Assembly (NCBI GenBank): GCA_011009095.1
Contig: VTPC01090586.1
Span: 39,382-103,381 of the forward strand
Origin: Ignelater luminosus
Lineage: Eukaryota > Arthropoda > Insecta > Coleoptera > Elateridae
Direction of reading: 5' to 3'
DNA: 64,000 nucleotides
Made by a program: the position numbers and the translations under genes. The notes under the pieces were generated by a model that worked only from the letters and a program-made list of their open reading frames with translations, was not told where the DNA came from and ran no database searches. Positions within the stretch are counted from its first letter, which is position 1; every line of letters starts with the position of its first letter. Of this stretch, positions 41,801 through 53,800 are shown piece by piece.

Positions 41801-44800
41801 GAATGTACACCACTAACCAAACCGAACCAGTTTATATGTATATGTAAACCAGGTAAAGTATTTTTGTGCATATTTTATAAAATAAAAGTTACTCTATTTG
41901 ATTCTTAAGGTTATACTGGCTCGAAATGTGATAAGTGCAGTTCAGGTTACTACGGACAACTACAAGCTCCTGGAGGAACTTGTCAACCTTGCAATTGCAA
42001 TGTTGAAGGTAGAGCTAGTGACGAATGTGATTCGGAAACGGGTCAATGTAATTGTAAACCAGGAATTGTTGGTAAACAATGCTCACAGTGTGAGAAACCT
42101 AGACATATCTTGCAAAGATATAAATGCACTCGTACGTATACTAGGTATTTTTAAATTCAAAACATTTATTTCTCTCTTTGTAATTCCAGCATGTGATAAA
42201 TGTACCCAATGGTTACTTGATGATATTGATTCTTTATCTAGTGAACTTTATTTCAATACGAATTTTCTACAAAATGGCACCATAGAACCACCATGGGGCA
42301 CTTTAAGAAATCTAGAGAATCGTTATCAATATTTAAATGATAAATTAGCGTCATACTTAGAAGATAAACTTTTAGCTGAAGAACTTGTTACAAATTCAAG
42401 CATAAATGAACTTGAAAATCGTTTATACCGAATGCAAGATAGATTGAAAAAGAGAGAACCGGAGTTAATACTAAAGAAGAGCAAAGATTTGCTGGAAGAT
42501 ACCAGACAGATTGCCAATGATATACGTAAAAGAAAACAGGATCTACAAAAACTTATAGAAACTCTGGAGAACTTTGGAAAATCGCATGTTAGTACAAAAG
42601 AAGCTGTGAAACAAGCCAAAGAAATTATGCGCCAGATTAACAACATTTCCAAAGGAATGAAGGGATATCCCCATCAAGAAGTTTTACAAAAGTGTGAGAA
42701 AGTAAAACAGTTAATAGAAAAAATGATATCGCAACCAATGATGGATCCAAAACAACTGAAGGATCAATTATCCAAATTGAGTCATCGCGTTGCGGATTTA
42801 GAGAATGTCCTGGCTGAAATAGAAATGACAAATAATGAAGTCGATTTGAAAAACCGTGCAAACGAAATTCATATTTCTAGATTAAGTAAAAAGATTGAGG
42901 ACATCAAAAGAATAAACAAAAACAAAAACGATGAACTAGAAGATACCAATAAAGCAATTAAAAAGACTTATAAAGTTTTAAATGATACGAAGAGTATCTA
43001 TGATCTCTTGTTATTTGATACTGAATTTAACGATCTCTTACAAAAACTACAAGATAGGGACAATGAATTGAGCGTTATCGATCCAGAAAAATATTTAGAT
43101 CCTGTATTAGAGCATGTGCGTCAGCTAGAGAAAAATGCAACGGAATACGCGAAGTATGTTAATTGAATCAGTTAGTTTTTAAAATAGTTAAAATATAAAT
43201 TAAATGATTTTAGGTTGTTTAATTTGTCCAGTAAGGAAATTGACGCACTGAAAGCTAGTGAAGCTTACGCAAATATAAAAAAGTTTATTGATGAAGCAGA
43301 GAAGGCTGCAAATGAAGCAATGAAAGAGGTAAATTCTGCTTTGGATACATTATCTCCCGAAGGGAAAGACTCTATTGCTGTTAATACTTCGATATCGTTA
43401 GCCGATTCTGAAAGGCTTGAAATAAGAGTTAAACATCAAAGAGAAAATCTAGATGGTAAACTGTTTTTATATTAGTTTTATATTGTATGTCTCACAGAAG
43501 ATGGAACACATACTTTTTTCTATTTAGTCTTATAGTAGAACTTACTAGTAGGTCTAGTTAGCTAGAATCAACAGGACTCAGGAGATTTATTGCTACTTAC
43601 TGTTAGTTTAGGTTCAGAAAACATTCGACAAACATTTGGATTGGATGTTCTGTCTTCCATGAGACACGCAGTATACACCACTTTATGGGTTCTACAGAAA
43701 ATCCAATTAGTAACCATAATATCATTATTGTTTTTTCAAGGTATAAAACAACGTAAAAATAACCTCGCTTTTCAAGTGAGTACAGTAGATTCAAACAACT
43801 GGAATAATGGATTACAAAACCGCGAACAAGACAACACACTGAGAGATATAAAGAATAGACTTAGTATGTTAAATCAAGAAAAAATTGAAGATTTAATAGG
43901 AGATGCTATTAAACAAACCAACAGAATAAAAGATATCCATAGGCGAGTAATGGATATAAATATTTCAAAGCAGTATGAACTTGAAAAGCCATTACAGACT
44001 TTATTGAATCTCACAACAGCAGACAGTATGTTCTAATAATTATCCAATATTTATAAAGTAAAACGAATTTAAAGCTTTCTTCTTTTTTAGAATTGAAGAA
44101 ATTACAGGAACAGATTGAAGTCACAAAAAAAGAGTTGAAAAATATATTTGAACGAAACAATACTTATTTGAGTATAATTAAGGAAAATACTGCCAAATTA
44201 GATCAATTTAAACAGAAAAATAGTTCTATTGCTATGAAATTGGAAGAACTTAGAGCACAGATTGAAAGTGCAAAGAAGACAGCAGGAGAAGTAATTTTCT
44301 TAAAATATTTAGGTTAATAAACGTAACTAATTATCATTTTTATTTTTTCAGATAAGAATTTCTTTAACAGGATCAAACTGTTCTCGATGGTATACATTAA
44401 ATAATTTATCACCTACTCTTTTAACCAAATTGACCGTGAAATTCAATTATACAATAAGTTCTGAAAAGAACAGTGAAAGCTCTTTATTTTACATGTCAAC
44501 CATCAGTAATCAATTTATGAATTTAAAAATTGTAGAGAACACTTTATATTTTGAATGGAAATTAGGAAACAAACCGAACCAATTGAAGTATGCTTTGACT
44601 CAAAGTGAATCGTATCAGGTTGATATTGAGAGGTTTGTGGTTTAATTTTTTTTTTCTTGGCAAAATATTAAATCATAACATTACTTTTATTCTTGGATTT
44701 AAATTATAGCTGACTGATTTTGTTCAGTTTTATTATCATCTCTAGATATGTCTTATGTGAGTTCTGATAGAATTATTTTTATTAAATGTACGCAGACTGA

Positions 44801-47800
44801 AGGTCTAGTAAAGTGATTAAAAGTAGGTATAGCTATAGCTTGCTGTGTAAAGACAATGACCTGGTTTCTACTTTCCTTTCACTAACTAATAAAGGTCGTC
44901 ATCCAGCAAAATCAATGTGACGAAAAGAAAGACAGAAATAATAGGAAAACATCCCTAGACATCAATAAAGGTACCATCAAGATATGTACGTGGAACGTGA
45001 AGACAAGATACATAACGCCATCCAAGAAATGGCCAGATTGGATATAGACATAATGGGCGTCAACGAAATGCGATGGTCCAACAACGGTCACTGTATGCTT
45101 GGAGAACATAAGATATACTTCTCGGGAAATAATGCAGGGCAACCTATTCATGGTGTCAGCATGATAATATCAAACAGAATACAACAGTATATCATAAATT
45201 TTATACCGATCTCCGAAAGGATACTAGTAATACAACTAATCACTACTCCAATTAAATTAGATATTGTACATAGAACAATTCTACAGCACATTAACAAACA
45301 CTCTTAAGCAATTCAAGAAACATGACATGACTCTACTAATAGGAGACTTAAACGCAGAAATCGGCCAATCAAGAAGCGGGGAACTGATTGGAGACCCCTG
45401 CCTGGGCACCAGAAACGAGAGGGGAGAAAGACTAAAACTATTTGTAGAAGAAGAAGGTTGTGTAATTCTTAATACATTCTTCAAGCTACCACCACGACGG
45501 CTGTACACATGAATTTCTCCACTAGACCAGTCAGGGAAAATAACTAGAAACCAAATCGGTATATGATGGTGAATAAAAGGTTCCGAAATGGATGTCTATC
45601 TGTTAAAATTTATCCAGGAACAGATCACATACCCTTATTGGGAAGATAAAACTCAAGAAAGTCACAAAGAAGAAGAGAAACAAGCTATGGAATACGAGAA
45701 ATCTGAAAGCTGAAGAAACTAGAAGCACAGCGACAGAACTTCTATCTGAAGCAGTAAAAACTTAGAGGAAACAAACAATACGGAAGAATTACTTGACAGC
45801 ATCAATACGGACTGTAATGAGGCTGGTAATGCATATCTTATAGATAAAAGAGAAAAAAGAAAGAACTGGATGACAGAGACGACATTCTTCAGCTTATGGA
45901 AGAAAAATAAAAGTAAAGAACGATTAGTCGGCATACGATAACATTTAGAGACAGATAAGGAGAGACATCAAAAAGGCAAAAGAAGTATAGCTTAAAGTGC
46001 AATGCGAAGAAATAAAACTTCTTTAGCAAAAATACGACATATTCAATAAAATTAGTGGCTGGTACCCAGAAGGTCAAACATGTCAGCAAAATACACGATC
46101 AAAATGGAAACATCATCACAGTAAAAACAGAGCAGATGAACACCTGGACGATGTACATAGAGGAGCTTTTTGAAGACAGTAGATCCGAGCAACCACCAAA
46201 TTTTGGAAACACGACCACTCAAACACTAATGATGTAGTAAAGGCAATACGGTTAAGTAAGGAAGGCAAAGCCCCAGCAGCGGACAAGACATACACCGAAT
46301 TTATGAAACTACTAGACGAAGAAGGCATCAAATGCAAAACTCAGATCTTTAATCAAATTTATGCTAGCGGAAATATACCAAAGACATGGCTGAAATCTAC
46401 ATTTGCAACACTACCTAAGAAACCAAATGCTAGATGTTTCGTACAACAACAAAAAGGTTTGACAGAGTAAGTAATAAAAATATTGAAACAGATTGGATTA
46501 GACCCCTGTGATCTAAGGATTTTAAGTAACTTATATTGGAATCAAACAACATCTACACCGTGTTCGTTTTAACATTTGCTATAGGGAATTAGTATGGAAA
46601 ATCTGAAATATGCCAAATAGTTTGTTCTCGAATAAAAATGGGTGAAATTAATAGTTGCAATCGATAGATAAGATATTCTAACGTACTGGTCAAAAATATT
46701 AGCCTTAATAACAATTCCAATTCTTCAGAAATTATAAATTCATTAATTACTTGCAAAACATTAATTTAAAAGCCCAAAACTGAAAAGTCGACGCGACTTG
46801 CCTCCGTGGTTCAATGGTTATTACATGGTTATTACTGCTTGCTAAACTGCAAGAGCTCTTCGAATGCAAGATCGAACCCCGTTACAAGCAAAACTTTTTT
46901 TTAAATTTTATTTGTCATTAATCTTTAATTTAATAACAATTTAAATAATTTGTTATTATTCTTGTATTCGAAAAACGTACCAAAAATAATAAATTAGAAA
47001 TGAAAACTGATGATGCTTTTTCATACTGCATACAACAAAAACCAATTTTTACAATATTAGTATAATATTAAGGGTAATATTTTTGGACAGTACGTTAGAA
47101 TATCTTATCTATCGACTGCAACTATTAATTTCACCGACTTTTATTCGAGAACAAACTATTTGGCATATTTCAGATTTCCCATACTAATTCCCTATAGCAA
47201 ATGTTAAAACGAACACAGTGTATAAGTATCCAAGGAGAAGCATTGGAGGACATTAAGATCAAAAGAGGGGTAAGACAGGGATGCATTCTATCACCTCTAC
47301 TGTTTAACATATATTCAGAAAAAAAAATTCCAAGAGGCCTTATATGAGGTAGACAGTGGAATTAAAGTGAAGGGAAAACAAATAAACAACATAAGATATG
47401 CTGATTACACAACGATTTTTACAGACAGTCTAGAAGAGCTTCAGAGTTATCTAGACAAGTGAGAAATACGGACTGGCAATTAATATTAAAAAGATTAAAT
47501 ATATGATAATCTCCAAAAACAGAAACCAAACTGAACAAATCTGTGAACGGTCAGACTTGAAAGAGTAGAGACATACGCATATCTGGGAACAAGTATCGAA
47601 GAAGAATGGGATCATTCCATGAAAATCAAATTCAGAATAGAGAAAGCAAAGACAGCATTTTTAAAAATGACCGAGCTATTTAGATGCAACGATCTAGCCA
47701 TAAGAACAAAGATTAAACTGTTGAGATGCTATGTTTTTTTGTATTATTATACGAAGTAGAATCTTGGACTCTCAGTGACGCTATCTACAAGAAAATCGAA

Positions 47801-50800
47801 ACTTTCGAGTTGTGGCTATATAGGCGCATCCTCAAAATATCATGGATGGGCCATGTAACAAATCAAGAAGTGCTGAGGAGATTAAGCAAGGAAAAAGGAT
47901 TACTGATAAGAATAAAAACATCAAAATTAGAATACCTAGGCCACATCATGAAAAACAATCAAAGATATGGGTTGCTTTAATTAATATTTCAAGGAAAGAT
48001 GGATGGTAAAAGGGGGCCTGGAAGACCCAGAATTTCCTGACTCGAGAATTTACGCGCATAGTTTAACAATTCGACAGTGGGTCTGTTCCGCGCAGCCGTC
48101 AACAAGATACACGTAGCTATGATGATCGCCAGCATTCGAAACCAATAGGCACTATGAGAAGAAGAAGAAGACATATCGCTTTATCTGATATTAACAAAAG
48201 AACAAACAAAATTGGTTGGCATGGTAATTAGAGAATGTTTAAATTTAATGACAAAAGCAGAAACCGACCCAACTAAAAGTTTAAATAAACTCATATGTTA
48301 CCAGTTTTTACAAAAAATAGAGACACAGAAGAGATTTTAAAGTGTGAGAGAATTCTTTCTTCCAGCTTCTAGCCAGTAACTTCAACACTCCGCAGTGTTA
48401 TCGCAATACAATACACTGATGTGCTGGAATTCTGTCTGTCTGCTCTGCTCTACAGCAGACAGGGGTGGGCAAACTAAGCTCGATATGGGCCAGGTTTTTC
48501 TTGTTTAGGTATTTTCATTTGTTTGCGAGATATAAAGGGTGGGAAGTTTTTAAGATAACATCCGGTATGAATTTAAAGACATAACATTCTTCTCGGTCTT
48601 CCTCAAAAATATCAAAATTATGTAAGCGATTATACCTCCATATAAAACCTCCCCATAAAAATCAAGTATCTTGAAATTTTCATTTATTTGGAAAAATTAA
48701 TTTTTGAATTTTGAACTTGACATTTTGTTGTCTTACTGAATCCAAGAATAAAAGTAACAAGCGATCATTAAAATTTCAGTTTCCGGTAGGCTATGAAATT
48801 TTTCCGTAGGGCGTAGCGTAGACACACGCACGCCAACCAAGGGTAATACATAACCTAAAACAAATTCAAACTGTCAATTTGACAGATCATTTTTACTGAG
48901 AATGGATTAACCTAAGACGTAAAATTTTTTTTCATAGCCTACTGGGAACTGAGATTTTAATGATCACATGTTATAATAGGTACTATTGTAATATTCAAGA
49001 TAAAGCGGAAAATATTTAACTTTTTTTACAGAATTGGAGAATATGTAGAAATGATTATCACAAGCAAAGATACAGAAGTTGCCAAAGAAAAATCTAAGAA
49101 TGACAAATCTGATGATGAAACTGTTATTTTTAAAGCTTCCCCGACTAATTTAATACAAATTGGAGGAGCTCCAGGTATTCAATCAGGTATACCTGGCTGT
49201 ATAAGGGATGTGTTTTTAGATGGATATAGAATTGGTTTATGGAACTTTTATAATTCATCCGGACTATGTTTAGGATGTATCAGGTATGTAAACCAAATTT
49301 TTCACAGTTGTTATTACATATCCTTACTACCTATCATCACCATCCTATTCCTATCAAGAACCCACACAGCACCAGACGTCCACTGGAGGTTTTTGGACGC
49401 GTCCATCGGTTGACCATTAGTAATGGACATTCAAGTTTGGTCCATACTTCGTTCACATCGTTCAAATCAGTTATATATCTATTGGACGTCCATCTGATGA
49501 CTATTAGCTGACTTTCACTGGACATTCAATTTGGTACATGCTAAATCCATCAAAATCATTCATTCATCCAATTTCCGAATATTTTGGAGTTACAGCTATT
49601 TATCGTACGCATGATGTATGTATAGTACGTGATAATTCTATATCTGCAGAATGTTTAAATATTATGCATACTTTTGGGTTTGTTTCAATGATTAATAAAA
49701 ATACCTGAAACTTTCTAGGTATAGCAGGTCTTGCATTGATCACATTTTTATTAAAACAAAAACACCATTAAAACAACTTAGACGTGCGATTTTCAAACTA
49801 CTACTACAGTTTTGGGAGTAAATAAACTGAATGTAAATCAAGAAACTGACTCAATGGAAAAGAAGGTTATTAAAATATTGTGATATAAAAGTACATTCAT
49901 TAGATTAGCTGAAGAAATTGAATGGAATGTCATATTACAAGAGCAAGATCCAACATATGCAATTGAGATATTTAATGACTTCTTAAGATTGTGCAAAGCA
50001 AATTCAGTCAGGGGAAAATGTATAAACTCAAAAAGTAAAAAAGGAAAACCGTGGATAACGGAACGCGTTATAAATGCCATTGACACCCGCGATAAATTAA
50101 AGCAAAGCCTATCTCGTGCGGAGTATCAAACTAAAAACTACAAAAACTACCTCAATATTTTAAATTTCCGCATAAAAACAGTGAAAGCTTATTATATTAA
50201 GAAAAAAGTTATGATAATTCCACAGGATATTAAAATATTGTGGAAATCGGTTAATAAGTGTGTGAATAAAATCCATTACAGTAAAATGAGTTTCTGACTA
50301 TTACAAAATAAAGATGAGTAAGAAGAAAACAAATCGATTGCAATTGAATTTAACAAATATTTTAGTTGTTTCAACAAATAAACAAAATGAATTGCATATT
50401 CATATTTAACAGATTATTTTTCTCCTGATGATGTTCTATGAACGAAACCGGTAGAGAAAATTAAATAATAATCAAAAATTTAAGGAAGTACTTTTATTAA
50501 CTTATCCAATAAATACCTTAAGCCATGGATCTCTAATATAGAAAATATCTATACAGGGTGAGCCATGTAGAAGATATGACGTCATCAAAATTTTTTTAAT
50601 GGCCACCCCTACATTTTATTACGGAGTTTAATAAAGCACGTTTTTTTATATACGGTAAGATAATTATGGGTATAGGTCCCATAGGAAAATTTTGAAGAAA
50701 AACGACCTCAGAATTTCACAATATTAAATTTACTGATAATGCAAAATTCAAAAGACAACAAAATTAAATGTTTAAATTGTGCACCGTTGGCAACCTGACA

Positions 50801-53800
50801 GTAGCCAAGATAACGAATAAATTCTCTTTGAATATTGTCAATAACTTCTGGAGATATACGGCCAGTGAGTTTAGAAGATTTAAAAGCAAGAATAAAAAGC
50901 GTTTTTTCTAAAAGTTCGTTCCTGAATTTTTAAAGAATTTATGCACTACTTTACGGAAGCACTGTATATGTAATTTAATACTCCAAACCGGTGTCTTTCC
51001 AAATCAGCTGAAAAACGCAACTATAGGTGCGCAGACAGAATGAGCTTGGTAATTACAAACCCATTTTGTTAGTGACAAAAATTTTTCAAAGCTTGTGGAA
51101 AAGTTAATTAAATTCCGACTTATGTCCTTTCTTGAATAACAGAAAAATTATTTCTTCAAATCAGTTTTGATTTCAATCTAGAAAATCTACTGAAGATGCA
51201 ATTTATTCTAGTTTTGATTCAATGACTAATAGCTCTTGATAGAAAAATTGGAAAGAACTGGTTGCATACAATTTATTTCAAACATATAAATACTCAACAG
51301 GTAAAGATCGATAACGAGGTGAGCCTACGCAACGATTGTTCGACTCATATGGAGTACCACAAAACAGTGTACTAGGTCCACTGTTGTTTATTATTTATCT
51401 CAATGACTTTTTACAGCTTGTAAGTGATTTTGACATAATCTCATACGCAGAACTTACAAATTTAATAAATCAATAAAATTTTAACGTGTTCAAAAAACAG
51501 TTACATACTTATTTACTTAACTACCATAAACATGATTCTATAAAATTATTAGCATGAAGATGTCGAAAGGATTTTACTTTAATGAAAGAAGACACTTAAC
51601 CACTACTACTAAATATCGGAGATTGTGGGAATCAACACATATAATTATCTTAGACTGATTCGCGCATCTCCTTGTTTTTAGTTTTCTTAAACTTACAGAT
51701 ATACAGGTTTATTATATATTCTACTTTCTCTTTGTTATTTTTATCTATCTTAACGTAAAAGCAAATTTTTATTTGTGATAACAGTGTTCCTATTTTCTTT
51801 TTATACTTGTTTATTATTCGAATTTGTATTTTAATTTTACAGTTTTCCTTTTTTCTTAAATAAGTAAATAAATTATGTTTAAAAGTTGTCCAAATTATAT
51901 ACAGAATTTGTCCAGGTTCTATCCAAAAAAACTTCCAAATTATATCCAAAAAAAACGTACACATTATGTCCAAAAATCGTCTAGATTTTGTCCAAAGAGC
52001 ATCCAAACATCAGTTTTTAGTTTTCAATCTACCAAATTTGCACATATCTCCATTGGTGATATAGAAAATCAGGTAAAAATTACTGGCAATAATTCAGTAA
52101 CACCATGTATCAAAAGGTAAAGAATTAGGAAGAGACAGTCTAATTACATCCAACAAATGTCCAAAAGTCCTCCAAATTTTGTCCAAGAAACTTCCAAATT
52201 ATATTCAGAAATCGTTCATATGATGTACCTGCCCCAAAAAAGGGAACCAGTTCTAAGGTACTTACGTTGTGTAGGCAACCTATTGTACAACATCGCCATT
52301 ACTCTCAAGCAATTCAAGCCAAGGCAGATTCTCTGCAGGGCGCCTGTCGCTATTAGTTCCGCTTCATTGAATCTTTATACATCCAAATTACGTTCAGTAA
52401 CGAATGTTCATTGAATGTCCAAAGTTGTGACAATGTATAGTTCGTCGATGAAAATAGAATATTTTGATACTTAGCTTGTTATTATTATTGCTGAGAAAGT
52501 TTCGAGAAATTCAAAACTGAGATCTTGACTTTACCTGACAGGTAAAAATCACGATCTGTTACATAAAAACTGCCACTGCTTATTAGGTTGGGTCGAGAAA
52601 ACAGTTTTTTTTTCAATTGCTACACCCCGGAAAAGAAAAAAGTTTTGAAATCTAAAAATATCTTCCTTTCGCACATCGCACTCAAAGTTTTGAAAAATTG
52701 ATAAATTCCCATACTTTTCATAATTTTTCTTTTATTTACTAGACTCAGTACTGCTGAAACGTTATAGGTCCTAATATGAAGTTTGGGGTATGAGGAACAC
52801 ACAAACAAATTAAAACCTGTAATTTCAAAATATTTATTGTCCGCGCAAAGTACTCAGAAAATAACTTTTCGTAAAAATTGCAATATTTTGTAATTTCTCT
52901 TAATTTTAATTTTCATTTTTTATAAACAGTAAACATATTATTCATTTCCAATGCGTTCAATTGAAAGAATGAGGTTGGTACGTAGAATGAAGTGAAACAT
53001 GAATGTTTGACCTTGGGCCACGTCGTGTGCCTGGAGTCTCGAATGTCTCCTCGTCCTCGTGTCTAACATGTGTTAACTAAAATCTGGCCCATTTTTATTT
53101 ACTACAGTAAACAAAAAAGTGTTAAACAATTAAATTTTTGATTTTTTACTTAATACAATACAAAAAATTATACAAAGATAGGGGTCCGTGATCTTCAATT
53201 TTTCTTATTTTTGTTTTTATACCTCCAACCATGCTTTGGACAACCTTTTTATCAATTTTCTTTACACAATAGATGATTCTTTTTTTAAGTTGCTCAGCGG
53301 TTTGTGCTTCCCAGCCATTGTTATATACCTCGGCAACAAGCAATGACCAGAAATTCTCGATAGGCCGAGCTTTAGGTATGTTAGGAGGATTTGCCTCCTT
53401 AGGGACGTATTTGATATCATTGTCATCAAGCCATTGCAGTGTCTTTTTAGCGTAATGACTTGATGCCAAATCTGGCCAAAATATAGTATTGTCGTTTACA
53501 TGATTTTTTTCAATGAATTTCTTTAATCTGGGTAAACACTGTTTTATATAAACGTCAGCGGTGATAGCTTGTCCTCTATTTTTTGAAAATATATTGAAGA
53601 AATTCCTTTTGACGAAATAGCACACCAGATCAGAATTTTCATTTCAAATTTGGATTTACTTATAAATTTTATATTAGGTAATGTTTCTTTAACATTTTCT
53701 GCATAAAATCCTTTATTTTGATCCAAGGTGCTGCATGAAAATGTAAAATATTTCTCACCATCAAGAATAATTTCAACATTTTTTTTGAAATAATATTTTC

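Larger units (their letters stand above)
44890..48175 (+). pseudogene. LINE (RTE/CR1-like) remnant, split by a MITE
   Basis: The endonuclease starts at about 44975 ([24 protein letters not shown]). It continues with [12 protein letters not shown] and [14 protein letters not shown] at 45330-45510, then [12 protein letters not shown]. The RT begins near 46230 ([31 protein letters not shown]), is interrupted at 46555 by the MITE, and resumes at 47223 with [20 protein letters not shown] and [15 protein letters not shown]. The C-terminal part shows [15 protein letters not shown] and WMGHV. It ends in a GAAGAAGAAGAAG tail near 48160, typical of RTE-like 3' ends. Many stops. Sense to laminin. Confidence 0.85.

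Noticed and set aside
43590-43740. Upstream extension of laminin exon 43741 (ORF from 43590)
   Set aside because: A good TTTTTTCAAG acceptor at 43740 and the phase with 43455 show this is intron read-through.
46800-46890. Functional tRNA gene
   Set aside because: The A and B boxes fit, but the acceptor and T stems are mostly unpaired and the D-loop region is duplicated.
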